Shown here one piece after another: positions 34,929 to 43,843 of a stretch of DNA of 64,000 nt. A model generated the notes under the pieces. It was not told the DNA's origin. It saw only the letters and a program-made list of their open reading frames with translations, and did not search any database. The stretch comes from Fibrobacter sp. UWB16 (GTDB lineage: Bacteria > Fibrobacterota > Fibrobacteria > Fibrobacterales > Fibrobacteraceae). Within the stretch, counting starts at the first letter, position 1. Each line of letters begins with the position of its first letter. The stretch covers positions 1 to 64,000 of the forward strand of contig NZ_OCMS01000006.1 in the NCBI RefSeq assembly GCF_900215325.1, read 5' to 3'. A program made the translations under genes and the position numbers.

Positions 34929-35471
34929 ATGAAAAAGCTTTTCTTTTTTGCCTTGATGATGGCATTCCTCTTCACGACCGCCGTCGCTGACGAAGAAGAT
35001 CCACCTCCGCGTGGCAAGTCCGCAATTGTCAACATCGTTACCGAACCGCCTAACAGCGACGTGTTCCTCGGTGGCGAACCTCTCGGCAAAAGCCCGATTA
35101 AGGATAGAGAAGTCAAGTCTGGCCGCCAGACGCTCGTCGTCATTGACCAGGGCTTCGAACTCGTCAACAAGCGCGTGAACATTTGGCCGGGCAAGGACAG
35201 CCGCAACAATCTCGACTTCAGCACCAAGATTCCGAAGGGCAACATCAAGATCACGACGAATCCGCCGCGCTGCCTCATCTTCGTTGACGGTGAACAGGCC
35301 GACAAGACTGACGGTGCCGAACTCGTTGTCCGCAGCCTCGATGCTGGTGACCACGTTGTGCGTGCCCAGTGCAGCAACCGCAAGAGCGCCGAAGCCCTCG
35401 TGAAGGTCGTTGGCGAAGAAACGGTCGACGTCCATCTCGACGCTACCAGCGGCAAGAAGAAAAAACGCTAA
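34929..35471 (+). CDS. Exported PEGA-domain protein
   Basis: The 180-residue protein has a signal peptide (KKLFFFALMMAFLFTTAVA-D). Two PEGA-type beta repeats follow: one with TEPPNSDVFLGGEPLGKSP, and one with TTNPPRCLIFVDGEQADKT ending in DAGDHVVRAQC. A basic tail GKKKKR closes the protein. PEGA domains are small surface-protein modules with no catalytic role. An AGGAG ribosome-binding site precedes the start by 9 bases. The gene ends before a strong terminator at 35539-35564, so it is probably monocistronic. Partners cannot be inferred. Confidence 0.8.
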   Translation: MKKLFFFALMMAFLFTTAVADEEDPPPRGKSAIVNIVTEPPNSDVFLGGEPLGKSPIKDREVKSGRQTLVVIDQGFELVNKRVNIWPGKDSRNNLDFSTKIPKGNIKITTNPPRCLIFVDGEQADKTDGAELVVRSLDAGDHVVRAQCSNRKSAEALVKVVGEETVDVHLDATSGKKKKR

Positions 35472-35486
35472 TAGCAATTCGAAATT

Positions 35487-35515
35487 CCTGGATCCTTCAC
35501 TGCGTTCAGGATGAC
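35487..35515. repeat. Dispersed palindrome with ATGAC tail
   Basis: CCTGGATCCTTCAC...GTTCAGGATGAC belongs to the 'GATCCTTCAC' subtype. It sits between the PEGA stop codon and its terminator. Confidence 0.6.
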
Positions 35516-35538
35516 GAAAAAAGCGACTTTTTTCAAAG

Positions 35539-35564
35539 AACTCCCCTTTTGGGGAGTTTTTTTT
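35539..35564 (+). terminator. Terminator after the PEGA gene
   Basis: AACTCCCC-TTTT-GGGGAGTT followed by six further Ts is a textbook intrinsic terminator. It lies 68 bases after the PEGA stop. Confidence 0.88.
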
Positions 35565-35615
35565 ATGTTTTTTTTGTATGTTTATAACATAATGTTTTAA
35601 TTCTAGGAGAAAAAA

Positions 35616-36224
35616 ATGTCAAAAATTTGGCTTTTCGCCCTTTGTGTAAGCTTTGCTCTCTTTACCGGTTGCGCCAGTGATGGTGGCAAAAAAGTCTCCC
35701 GCCTCGATGCAAATTCCGTTACCGATCTCTCTGGCAGCTGGAACGATACTGATTCCCGCCTTGTTGCCGACGAAATGATCAATGACTGCCTTGGCCGTCC
35801 GTGGTACAGCCAGTTTGCCGCACAGAAAGGTTCTGTGCCGACCATCGTGATTGGCAAGGTCCGCAACAAGAGCCACGAGCACATCCGCGTCGAAACCTTC
35901 ATCAAGGATATCGAACGCGCCCTCATCAACTCCGGCAAGGCTGAATTCGTCGCCAACTCCAACGAACGCGAAGATCTCCGCAACGAACTCGCCGACCAGC
36001 AAGGCAACACCACCGAAGAAACCACCAAGGATGCCGGCATGGAAATCGGTGCTGACCTCATGCTCACCGGTACCATCAACTCCGTCATCGACCAGGAAGG
36101 TGGCGAACAGGTGGTCTTCTACCAGATCGACATGGAACTCACTGACATCCAGAGCCACCGCAAGGTTTGGCTTGGCGACAAGAAGATCAAGAAATACGTA
36201 GCCAAGAGCAGCGTGAAGTTTTAG
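35616..36224 (+). CDS. LpoB-like penicillin-binding protein activator lipoprotein
   Basis: The 202-residue protein has a lipoprotein signal (lipobox FTGC at about residue 19) and the LpoB family pattern: DLSGSWNDTDSRLVADEMI, then TIVIGKVRNKSHEHIRVETFIKDIERALINSGK, and ADLMLTGTINSVID. LpoB proteins are outer-membrane lipoproteins that activate penicillin-binding proteins across the periplasm. AGGAG lies 9 bases upstream of the start. The next gene encodes a companion lipoprotein of the kind seen beside lpoB in some bacteria, but a terminator lies between them here. The partner enzyme is not in the window. Confidence 0.85.
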   Translation: MSKIWLFALCVSFALFTGCASDGGKKVSRLDANSVTDLSGSWNDTDSRLVADEMINDCLGRPWYSQFAAQKGSVPTIVIGKVRNKSHEHIRVETFIKDIERALINSGKAEFVANSNEREDLRNELADQQGNTTEETTKDAGMEIGADLMLTGTINSVIDQEGGEQVVFYQIDMELTDIQSHRKVWLGDKKIKKYVAKSSVKF

Positions 36225-36245
36225 ACTTAATCAGACACCGTCATT

Positions 36246-36277
36246 CTGAACTAGATCCTTCACTTCGTTCAGGATGA
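36246..36277. repeat. Dispersed palindrome with ATGAC tail
   Basis: CTGAAC pairs with GTTCAG around AGATCCTTCACTTC, and the element ends in GATGAC. It is the same subtype as 35487-35515. Confidence 0.6.
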
Positions 36278-36312
36278 CGTATTCTAAGCTCAAAGTTCTA
36301 ATAACTGAGAAA

Positions 36313-36335
36313 GCTCGCACCAGCGAGCATTTTTT
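36313..36335 (+). terminator. Terminator between the LpoB-like gene and the next lipoprotein gene
   Basis: GCTCGC-ACCA-GCGAGC followed by ATTTTTT forms an intrinsic terminator. Its T run merges into TATATA (36335-36340), which may be the -10 box of the next gene at 36352. Confidence 0.75.
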
Positions 36336-36351
36336 ATATAAATTTGCCTAT

Positions 36352-37749
36352 ATGAGACGACTTATATTATTCCTTGCAGCGACTTTGTTTTTTACGGCTT
36401 GTGCAAACAAGTCCATGACCCGCTACGAAGCCCTTGCACCAGTCTTTGAGCACAACGGCTACGATGCCACGATTTCCGAAATCAAGAAACAGCAAGACGA
36501 TCTTTACGGCGAAAAGACCGAGTTCCTCTATTACTTTGACCTGGGCGTGCTCTACCACTACAACGGGAATTACGCAGAAAGCGCAAAGAACTTCGATAAG
36601 GCAGACAAGATTTACGACGACCTCTACACTCGATCCATAACAAACGAAGCGGCCGCCATCGTCACAAACGACAACATCCGCCCCTACAGAGCCCGCCCCT
36701 TTGAAATACTCGTACTTCACGAGATGCAAATCATGAACTATCTCGCGCAAAAGAATGTCGACGGGGCTTTGGTCGAAGTGAATCGCGCCCTAAAGGCAAT
36801 GACGGAGCTTTATCAAAAGGATAACGACAAGACAAACGACAACGGATTCTTGCGCTACCTCACGGCAATCGTCTACGAAATGGCTGGCGAACCGGACGAA
36901 GCCGCAATCGCCTACTACAAGACGGTCAAGGCCTACGATGAAAACATCCTGAACCTCCCCAAAGAAGCCCGCGAATTTGTCATTGAAAATTTAAAGCGCT
37001 CCGACCGCGAAGACGATCTCAAGGCACTCAAGCTCGACAACTCCATCGAAACGCCAAAAGCCAAAGCCGCTTACGATCTCGGCCAAGAAATCATCGTCGT
37101 TGGTTATGCAGGCCACGGCCCCATCCTCACCGAACTCAAAATGTCAGGTACTTACGTGAGCGGAGGGCTTCTGAACCTCACCTACAAAGACAGCAAGACG
37201 GGCCAAATTACAAGCACCAATCTCGGCGCCCCGCCAGTCGCAGGAGCAAGCAACGGCGAGACATTCCATATAAGCTTTGCCCTCCCCGAAGCCCATTCAT
37301 TCAGAAGTCAGGTCCAGCGCTTTAACGTCACTGTGGACAACCAGTCCGGCATACGCCCCGAAAAGGTGATGGCGCTCGACAAGGAACTCGAAATGAACCT
37401 CAAGGACGACTTTGCAAACACCATGACACGCACAGCCATCCGAGTCGTGCTCCGCACCATTGCCGCTCAGGCTGCCAAGAAGGCCATGGAAACGGACAAC
37501 GCCCTCTTTAACCTTTTCACAAACATCGGTACAGACATCGCACAGGACCAGATGGAAAAAGCAGACCTCCGTATAGCCCTCTTCTTGCCGAATTCCTTCC
37601 AGATGACAAGAATTCCTGTAGAACCGGGTTCACACGAAGTCTCCGTCGCAGCCGAAGGCGACAGCGGCACAGTCAAGGTATTCAATTTTGGCAGTATCCC
37701 CGTAAAAAAAGGCGAAAAGAAGTTCATATTTGTACCGGCAATCAAGTAA
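36352..37749 (+). CDS. TPR-rich outer-envelope lipoprotein (COG3014-like)
   Basis: The ATG at 36352 begins MRRLILFLAATLFFTACANK, a lipoprotein signal with lipobox FTAC; upstream in-frame starts would destroy it. The 465-residue protein has helical repeats in its first 220 residues (YYFDLGVLYHYNGNYAESAKNF is partly TPR-like). A beta-rich region with AYDLGQEIIVVGYAGHGP, a helical segment rich in Ala, and a beta C-terminus ending FIFVPAIK follow. This matches COG3014-type proteins that neighbour lpoB-like genes in other bacteria. A direct role in peptidoglycan synthesis is plausible from the neighbourhood but unproven. Confidence 0.7.
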   Translation: MRRLILFLAATLFFTACANKSMTRYEALAPVFEHNGYDATISEIKKQQDDLYGEKTEFLYYFDLGVLYHYNGNYAESAKNFDKADKIYDDLYTRSITNEAAAIVTNDNIRPYRARPFEILVLHEMQIMNYLAQKNVDGALVEVNRALKAMTELYQKDNDKTNDNGFLRYLTAIVYEMAGEPDEAAIAYYKTVKAYDENILNLPKEAREFVIENLKRSDREDDLKALKLDNSIETPKAKAAYDLGQEIIVVGYAGHGPILTELKMSGTYVSGGLLNLTYKDSKTGQITSTNLGAPPVAGASNGETFHISFALPEAHSFRSQVQRFNVTVDNQSGIRPEKVMALDKELEMNLKDDFANTMTRTAIRVVLRTIAAQAAKKAMETDNALFNLFTNIGTDIAQDQMEKADLRIALFLPNSFQMTRIPVEPGSHEVSVAAEGDSGTVKVFNFGSIPVKKGEKKFIFVPAIK

Positions 37750-37854
37750 CTTGGACATAAATAGGCGAAAAAGCACCATTTTCTGAATTGTAAACACCTT
37801 TTTTCTAAATAATTATTTAGTTTCAAGGCAAAACATCCTAGGAGCAATAAATCC

Positions 37855-38622
37855 ATGAATTTTAAAATCATTTTCGCAGCGGCAGCTTTGCTTGCCACCC
37901 AGTCCTTTGCCATTGCAGGTATCGGCGCCCACTACACCCCGGCTGTAGGAACTTCCCTCAATGAAGCTAAAAAATCCGAAATTTTCAAGGGCCAGGACAA
38001 ACTCCAGTTCAGCCATGGCAACTTTGACTATATCCAGGGTTTCGGCTTTAAGGCTTGGGTAGACCTCCTCCCGTTCATCGATATCGAAGGTACTTTCAAT
38101 ATCCAGTTCGCTTCTTACAACGCCTCTCTCTGGGCAATGCGTGACGACGGCACGTTCAAGGAAATCCCGATGGAAATCGAACTTGGTGGCACTCCGTTTG
38201 CAAAGGCTACCCCGAAGTACATCGCCATGAACGCAGACATTTCCGTCACCTACCCGTTCTCCATCCCGCTGTTCCCGATCCGTCCGTATGTTGGCGGCGG
38301 TCTCACGATGCACTGGAACACCTTCGTCTTGAACAAGGCCTTTGTGGCAAATGTCATCAAGGACGCTTATGGTGAAGCAGCAGCATCCAACGCAAATGAA
38401 ATTGACGTAAGCAAGCTTGCCGACAAGGTTGTCGACTACGCCAAGGACGAAGGCCTCACCAAGAGCATTGGCATCCACCTGCTCGCCGGTGTCCGCTTCA
38501 AGCTCCCGATCATCCCGATTGCAGCATACGCTAACGTCAAGTGCTACCTCGGTGGCGACTACGACGACGATATCGATGCAGGTCACTTTGCATTCGAACT
38601 CGGTGGCGGTTTCGCACTTTAA
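37855..38622 (+). CDS. Exported outer-membrane beta-barrel-like protein
   Basis: The 255-residue protein has a signal peptide (ALLATQSFA-I) and then a sequence dominated by amphipathic strands and Gly/aromatic residues. Examples are LPFIDIEGTFNIQFASYN and the late FPIRPYVGGGLTMHW. It ends with FAFELGGGFAL, a barrel-like last strand. TAGGAG lies before the start codon. A central Ala-rich helix (AYGEAAASNANEIDVSKLADKV, in part) is unusual for a simple barrel. No named family is recognised; it may be a surface channel or a structural protein. It lies upstream of the two-component genes but shares no overlap with them. Confidence 0.65.
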   Translation: MNFKIIFAAAALLATQSFAIAGIGAHYTPAVGTSLNEAKKSEIFKGQDKLQFSHGNFDYIQGFGFKAWVDLLPFIDIEGTFNIQFASYNASLWAMRDDGTFKEIPMEIELGGTPFAKATPKYIAMNADISVTYPFSIPLFPIRPYVGGGLTMHWNTFVLNKAFVANVIKDAYGEAAASNANEIDVSKLADKVVDYAKDEGLTKSIGIHLLAGVRFKLPIIPIAAYANVKCYLGGDYDDDIDAGHFAFELGGGFAL

Positions 38623-38676
38623 TCCATCAAATTTTGTATATAATATAATTGGTTAGAAGAGAGTAGGTATCCAAGA

Positions 38677-39405
38677 ATGACTCAGAATACAAGCAGCACC
38701 AACATCCTCATCATCGAAGATGAAATTGCCATTGCCGAAGGCCTCGTAGACCTCTGCGAGCTCAACGGTTACCGCGTCAAACACGTCATTGACGGCGAAA
38801 GCGGCCTTGCCGAAGCACTTTCCGGACAGTACGGACTTGTACTCCTGGACCTCATGCTCCCGGGCATGGACGGCTTTACCGTTTGCGACAAAATTCGCGA
38901 AAAAGACAAGAGCCTCCCGATCATCATTCTTTCTGCAAAGAATTCCGATGACGATATCATCAACGGGCTCAAGTTCGGCGCCGACGACTACATCCCGAAG
39001 CCGTTCTCCGTGCCGATGCTCCTTGCGCGTATCGAAGCTGTGCTTCGCCGTAGCCGCCAGACGATGGAAAATGAAGGCAAGCTTGTTGCCGGCAACCTCC
39101 GCGTGAACTTCCGTGAATACACGGGCGTCCGCGGTACAGAAGAACTGGCATTCACCCGCAAGGAAATTGAAATTCTTGAATACCTCTGGAACAACCGCGA
39201 CCATGCCATTCCGCGTTCCGAACTCCTCCGCAAGGTCTGGGGTTACGAAAATGCAGAATCTGTGGATACCCGTACGGTTGACATCCACATCACCAAGCTC
39301 CGCAAGAAGATCGAAGACGATCCGGCTCATCCGAAGCTGCTCGTCACGTTCCGCGGTGAAGGTTACCAGATGCGCTCGGCTCCAGAATGCGAGAAGTCAG
39401 TATAA
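38677..39405 (+). CDS. OmpR/PhoB-family response regulator
   Basis: The 242-residue protein has a receiver domain with the acidic pair ED at residues 14-15, phosphoacceptor Asp 58 in LLDLMLPGMDG, and Lys in PKPFS. A C-terminal winged-helix DNA-binding domain follows (FTRKEIEILEYLWNN, then VDTRTVDIHITKLRKKI and FRGEGYQM). It is the transcription-factor half of a two-component system. The kinase gene overlaps its 3' end by 19 bases, so both are translationally coupled. TATAAT sequences near 38639 may be the promoter. The target genes are not known. Confidence 0.95.
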   Translation: MTQNTSSTNILIIEDEIAIAEGLVDLCELNGYRVKHVIDGESGLAEALSGQYGLVLLDLMLPGMDGFTVCDKIREKDKSLPIIILSAKNSDDDIINGLKFGADDYIPKPFSVPMLLARIEAVLRRSRQTMENEGKLVAGNLRVNFREYTGVRGTEELAFTRKEIEILEYLWNNRDHAIPRSELLRKVWGYENAESVDTRTVDIHITKLRKKIEDDPAHPKLLVTFRGEGYQMRSAPECEKSV

Positions 39406-41303
39406 ATAAATTCTCTACATACCTCTCTAGCAAGTACAAGGCTCTTCGGAGCCTTATTCTTGCCTCTAAAGATCGTCTCATTTTTGTGGCGATTTTTATC
39501 GTTATTGCGATTCCCGTAATAATGCTTTTAAGCCATTCCTATGCACAGTTGCAAGCGTCGTCGCTCTTTGGCTACAAGGAACACGCGTTCTCTGTGCTCC
39601 AGAATTTAAACAAGAACATCACGGCTGACCTCGCCATCGAAGACAGGCGTTCTTATGCGGACTACCGCTTTATACGCTCGGTTCCTGTGTTTGGCGGCGA
39701 AGAAATCACGATGTCCGAGCTTGCGGAATTTCCGCAGAGGAGCCATTATGTTGGGCTCGTCGGGCATTTCCAGCTGGATCCCTCCGGAAAGTTGAGCACG
39801 CCCGTTCTCCCAGATGGCGTGCTTGAAAAGATCCCCATGGTCGACAGGGTCAAACGTGTCGCCATCCGTAACAAGATAAGCCTTATTCTCAACACCTCGG
39901 GATTTTCCGCCATCTCCTCGCCTGCAGTCGCATCGACATCGAGCAGCATGGAAAAAGCGGACTCGACGCAAAAGAACGACAGCAGACTTATCGACCAGAT
40001 TTACAAGCAGGACCTCGACATTGCGAGCACACGCAAAAAGAAAAAGAACAGCAAGCACCGTGTCGAACAAATTACCGAAACTGGCGACTTTGCGTTTGGA
40101 GTCGAATCCACAAAGCTCGATACGACCGGCCTTCTGGTCCGCTTGATCAATACCGAAACGACGCATTCCATGGAAGCTGAAATCGACTTCTTCCAGGCTA
40201 TTGTCGATTCGAACTACATCATCTTCCACCGCACAGTTAGACGCGGTACAGACGTGTTTATCCAGGGCTTTATCGTCGATGCACGAGCTTACCTCACGAA
40301 CCTCGTGAAAAACGAAATCGAGAAGTACAAGGGCGTTACAAAAGGCAATCAGCAAGACCCGCTCGTGCTCGCCTTCTTCCACAAGAACAAGTCCTTTGTC
40401 GCTTTTGGTGAACGCAACAACATCACGACGGAACTCCTCTCCGAATCGTTGCAGGCGCCTCTCTCGGATATCACTTTCAAGATGTACACCACACAGCGCG
40501 CCCCGGGCGGAGAATTCGTATTCTTCATCGGGTTCCTGATGCTTGCGGTACTTGGAATCGGCCTTATCTCGATTTACCATGTGACACAGAGCCGCGTGAA
40601 GCTCGCCGCGAAGCGCCAGGACTTTGTCTCCGCCATTACGCACGAACTTAAGACGCCTCTCACGGCCATCAAGATGTACGCCGAACTGTTGCAGAACTCC
40701 TGGGTGGCTAGCGAAGAAAAGAAGCAAAAGTATTACGGCCAAATCGCCAGCGAAGCCGACCGTCTCTCGAGACTTATCCAGAACGTGCTGAACCTCTCGA
40801 AGCTCGATGGCAATCGCTGGAACGTGCAGCTCCGCATGGACAAGCCAAAGCAGGTCCTCGACGACTTCGTCTCGACTTACAGCAAGAACGTCGAAAAGCA
40901 GGGTTTCGAGCTTACAGTTTCTTCGGACACGGATGCCGATAACATCAGCCTCATGATCGACCGCGACGCCATCATGCAGATTCTGATGAACCTCGTTGAC
41001 AACTCGCTCAAGTTCTCCAAGAACGCAGACTACAAGATGATCAACGTGGAACTGCGCATCAAGGGCACCGACATGTACCTCGCCGTACGCGACTACGGTC
41101 CGGGCATTCCGCCTTCCGAAATGAAGAAAGTCTTCCAGGAATTCTATAGAGTCGAAAACGAAATGACAAGACAGACGAGTGGCACAGGCATCGGACTTTC
41201 GATGGTAAAGAAATTGTGCACTTTATGTAATATGAACATAGAATTGGAAAACGCTAACCCCGGTTTGCGCACAAAAATACACTTCCCAAGTCTGTCCATT
41301 TAA
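39387..41303 (+). CDS. Membrane sensor histidine kinase
   Basis: The 638-residue kinase has one membrane segment near residues 30-50 (LIFVAIFIVIAIPVIMLL), a long periplasmic sensing region of about 330 residues and a second membrane segment (FVFFIGFLMLAVLGIGLI). The HisKA box ITHELKTPLTAIKMYAELL and a HATPase domain with N box LMNLVDNSLKFS, G1 VRDYGPGI, F box FQEFYRVE and G2 GTGIGLS complete it. No HAMP or PAS domain is evident. The start overlaps the regulator by 19 bases; a later start is possible. Its stimulus is unknown. The periplasmic part contains a basic patch (STRKKKKNSKH). Confidence 0.93.
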   Translation: MREVSINKFSTYLSSKYKALRSLILASKDRLIFVAIFIVIAIPVIMLLSHSYAQLQASSLFGYKEHAFSVLQNLNKNITADLAIEDRRSYADYRFIRSVPVFGGEEITMSELAEFPQRSHYVGLVGHFQLDPSGKLSTPVLPDGVLEKIPMVDRVKRVAIRNKISLILNTSGFSAISSPAVASTSSSMEKADSTQKNDSRLIDQIYKQDLDIASTRKKKKNSKHRVEQITETGDFAFGVESTKLDTTGLLVRLINTETTHSMEAEIDFFQAIVDSNYIIFHRTVRRGTDVFIQGFIVDARAYLTNLVKNEIEKYKGVTKGNQQDPLVLAFFHKNKSFVAFGERNNITTELLSESLQAPLSDITFKMYTTQRAPGGEFVFFIGFLMLAVLGIGLISIYHVTQSRVKLAAKRQDFVSAITHELKTPLTAIKMYAELLQNSWVASEEKKQKYYGQIASEADRLSRLIQNVLNLSKLDGNRWNVQLRMDKPKQVLDDFVSTYSKNVEKQGFELTVSSDTDADNISLMIDRDAIMQILMNLVDNSLKFSKNADYKMINVELRIKGTDMYLAVRDYGPGIPPSEMKKVFQEFYRVENEMTRQTSGTGIGLSMVKKLCTLCNMNIELENANPGLRTKIHFPSLSI

Positions 41304-41372
41304 GTTTTCATTATGTATTTTTAGGGCGTTCCGTCAGTATGGCGGAAACCCAAAAATTCAAAGAGGCGCGGT

Positions 41373-42710
41373 ATGACTCAGGACGATATCATCAAGAATC
41401 CGTTGGATTATGATCTTTCCATTGAAACCGTTGGCAAGGGTACGCTTAAGTCCCCGATGAACGGCGTTCCTTTCGTTTCGGAAAACGACAAGGTCAGCCT
41501 TACCACTGACGTCAATCTCATCTCTGAATACTTAGCGAAAGGCATTCCGGTACCTTCACTCGAAGTCGCCGGCCCTAGACAGACAATTTTCCACGACCCC
41601 GCCTGGACGCGCGCAGGTATCGTCACTTGCGGCGGTCTCTGCCCAGGCCTTAACAACGTGATCAAGGGCCTTGTACAAGTGCTCTGGTTCGACTACGGCG
41701 TGAGGAACATCTTCGGTATCCCGTACGGCTACCGCGGCCTGAACCCGAATTACGGTTACTCCCCCATCGTGCTTGACCCGGATGTGGTCGACGCCATTCA
41801 GGAAGACGGCGGTACGATTCTCGGTAGCTCTCGCGGCATGCAGGATCCGGCCATCATGGTCGATACGCTCATGCGCCTCAACATCAACGTGCTGTTCTGC
41901 ATCGGCGGTGACGGTACGCTCCGCGGCGCACATGCCATTGCCGAAGAAGTCAAGAAGCGTAAGCAGCCCATCTCGATTATCGGCATCCCGAAGACGATCG
42001 ATAACGACTTGAACTTGATCGACAGGACGTTCGGTTTTGAAACCGCCGTGCTCAGCGCCACAGACGTGATTACAAGCGCGCACATCGAAGCAAATGGTGC
42101 GTTCAACGGCCTTGGCCTCGTGAAGCTCATGGGTCGCGACTCCGGCTTTATCGCAGCGTATGCATCGCTTGCAACAACCGTTGTGAACATCTGCCTTGTC
42201 CCTGAAGTACCTTTCACACTGGATGGGCTTTTCAAGGCTCTCGAAAGCCGTTACGCCAGCGGCAAGACTCACGCCGTCATCGCCGTCGCCGAAGGCGCCG
42301 GACAGGAACTTTTCAAGAACCAGGAAGAACGCAGAGACGCAAGCGGCAACATCTTGAAGAACGATATCGGTGAATTCCTGACCCACAAGATTAAGGAACA
42401 TTTCGATAGCGTCGGCAAGGAAATCAACATCAAGTACTTTGACCCGAGCTACACGGTGCGTAGCATCCCCGCCAAGGGCACAGACGCCATTTTCTGCTTC
42501 CAGCTCGCAGAAAACGCAGTACATGCAGGCATGGCAGGCAAGACGGACATGGTCGTTGGCAGCATGAACAACGTATTCTCGCACGTGCCTATAGAATACG
42601 CCGTCAGCGAACGCAAGAAAATCAACCCCAATGGCCCCCTGTGGCATGCCGTTCTCGGTATCACACGCCAGCAGGACTATTTCTCCGGCAAGGGCAAACG
42701 CAGCAAGTAA
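41373..42710 (+). CDS. 6-phosphofructokinase, long-type (ATP-dependent signature)
   Basis: The 445-residue protein contains GGLCPGLNNVI, GGDGTLRGA, PKTIDND and MGRDSGFIA, the phosphofructokinase active-site motifs. The Gly in GGDGT normally marks ATP use, while the Lys in PKTIDND is typical of pyrophosphate enzymes. The combination GGDGT plus PKTIDND is known from the long ATP-dependent group that includes trypanosomal PFK. An N-terminal extension of about 90 residues before the catalytic core fits this group. The enzyme phosphorylates fructose 6-phosphate in glycolysis. The phosphate donor should be called ATP only tentatively. AGAGGCG precedes the start. Confidence 0.9.
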   Translation: MTQDDIIKNPLDYDLSIETVGKGTLKSPMNGVPFVSENDKVSLTTDVNLISEYLAKGIPVPSLEVAGPRQTIFHDPAWTRAGIVTCGGLCPGLNNVIKGLVQVLWFDYGVRNIFGIPYGYRGLNPNYGYSPIVLDPDVVDAIQEDGGTILGSSRGMQDPAIMVDTLMRLNINVLFCIGGDGTLRGAHAIAEEVKKRKQPISIIGIPKTIDNDLNLIDRTFGFETAVLSATDVITSAHIEANGAFNGLGLVKLMGRDSGFIAAYASLATTVVNICLVPEVPFTLDGLFKALESRYASGKTHAVIAVAEGAGQELFKNQEERRDASGNILKNDIGEFLTHKIKEHFDSVGKEINIKYFDPSYTVRSIPAKGTDAIFCFQLAENAVHAGMAGKTDMVVGSMNNVFSHVPIEYAVSERKKINPNGPLWHAVLGITRQQDYFSGKGKRSK

Positions 42711-42731
42711 TCCTTTTATTAATTTATCACC

Positions 42732-42875
42732 ATGCTCAAAAAAGAAGAAAAAGTCATCATCCGTACCGCACTCATGGAATACCGCAATCTCTTGTTCAAG
42801 ACATTCCACGGCACTGACGAAGAAAAGACTCGCATTGCCACGGTGAACAAGTTGCTCCAAAACTGGAAAGTCTAA
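42732..42875 (+). CDS. Small conserved-looking hypothetical protein (47 aa)
   Basis: The ATG at 42732 opens a 47-residue frame: MLKKEEKVIIRTALMEYRNL at the start, NKLLQNWKV at the end. It is charged, helical and has host-like codon use, and it fits exactly between the phosphofructokinase stop and the TPR gene (8 bases to the next start). No ribosome-binding site is obvious. No family is recognised. It is too small for standard gene callers, but its composition and spacing support it as a real gene. Confidence 0.55.
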   Translation: MLKKEEKVIIRTALMEYRNLLFKTFHGTDEEKTRIATVNKLLQNWKV

Positions 42876-42883
42876 GCGTATTC

Positions 42884-43723
42884 ATGAGAATTACGCGGAA
42901 CATTATTTTTGCATTGCTGCTTGCGATTAGTTTCGCAAGTGCAAACGACTATTTGCACATAGCAGATTCCTGCTATGCGGCAAGAGCCGTGCGCGCCAAC
43001 GGCGACAAGGCCGATGCAAAGAATGCAAAAATCATGAAGGAATCCTATCGCAAGGCGATGGAGGATTCTACCGTTCTGGAACAAGCGACTGAAGGCTATG
43101 TGAAGACGCTGTACTTCTGCTTCAGATTCGTGCAGTTCGACGAGAAGAAGCGCCAGCTCCATTTGGACACGCTGATGGAAGCAAGCAAGAGCGCCTACGA
43201 AAAGTTCCCCAAGAACAAAGAAATCGCACACGTTTACGCTTCGACGCTTTCGATGTGGGGCTCGGAACGCAACGTATTTTCGTCGATTAAGGAAGGCATT
43301 GCAGGTAAAGTCCGCGATGTCGCCACAGCCGCAGAAGACTGGCAGATTCTCGGGCGTGCGCATTTTGTGCTGCCGTATGTACCGCTAATTCTTTCGTGGC
43401 CTGATGAAAAGCTTGCAGACAAATACCTCACGATGGCACTCGAAAAGAACCGCAAGGACATTTACAACTACTACTTCCTTGCAGACTTGCGCTATGACCA
43501 AGACCGTTTTGATGATGCCGTAGAGCTGATTGTACAAGGTCTCGATGCAGGCGTGCGCCCTGGCTACATTCTTGAAGACAAGCGCGCCCGCTGGCATTTA
43601 AAAGAGCTCTGGAAGAAAATCGATTACAAGCACAGGGACAAGCTCTCGCCAAAACACCTTGAAGACGGCGAGAACATCCGAAAAGCGATCGAAGCGCTGA
43701 GAGCGAAGAATAAGAAAAAATAA
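42884..43723 (+). CDS. Exported TPR-like protein
   Basis: The 279-residue protein has a signal peptide (ITRNIIFALLLAISFASA-N). Helical repeats follow, with TPR-like segments such as ATEGYVKTLYFCFRFVQF, DKYLTMALEKNRKDIYNYYFLADLRY and DDAVELIVQGLDAG. The C-terminus is very basic (RAKNKKK). TPR proteins act as protein-protein scaffolds; no catalytic motif is seen. It starts 8 bases after the 47-residue gene and ends before palindromic and terminator elements, so the phosphofructokinase to TPR stretch could be one transcript. Confidence 0.75.
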   Translation: MRITRNIIFALLLAISFASANDYLHIADSCYAARAVRANGDKADAKNAKIMKESYRKAMEDSTVLEQATEGYVKTLYFCFRFVQFDEKKRQLHLDTLMEASKSAYEKFPKNKEIAHVYASTLSMWGSERNVFSSIKEGIAGKVRDVATAAEDWQILGRAHFVLPYVPLILSWPDEKLADKYLTMALEKNRKDIYNYYFLADLRYDQDRFDDAVELIVQGLDAGVRPGYILEDKRARWHLKELWKKIDYKHRDKLSPKHLEDGENIRKAIEALRAKNKKK

Positions 43724-43737
43724 TTTGTTATAAAGGA

Positions 43738-43761
43738 GATTCCCGCTTTCGCGGGAATGAC
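43738..43761. repeat. Dispersed palindrome with ATGAC tail
   Basis: ATTCCCGC-TTTC-GCGGGAAT is followed by GAC. An identical core occurs at 53545-53568. Confidence 0.7.
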
Positions 43762-43775
43762 ACACAAACAAAAAA

Positions 43776-43800
43776 ACGGACTTTGAAAGTCCGTTTTTTT
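43776..43800. terminator. Bidirectional terminator between the TPR gene and pta
   Basis: ACGGACTTT-G-AAAGTCCGT is flanked by a run of As on the left and Ts on the right, so it can stop transcription from both convergent genes. Confidence 0.88.
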
Positions 43801-43807
43801 AATGGTG

Positions 43808-43832
43808 ATCCCGGAACGGAGTCCGGGATGAC
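43808..43832. repeat. Dispersed palindrome with ATGAC tail
   Basis: ATCCCGGA and TCCGGGAT form an 8-bp stem with a 6-base loop, then GAC. It is the same subtype as 862-885. Confidence 0.7.
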
Positions 43833-43843
43833 AATGTAGAGAG

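Noticed and set aside
39606-42860. Long minus-strand frames opposite the histidine kinase and phosphofructokinase genes
   Set aside because: The plus-strand genes carry complete, well-known motifs. The antisense frames have unnatural composition rich in His, Val and Asp.
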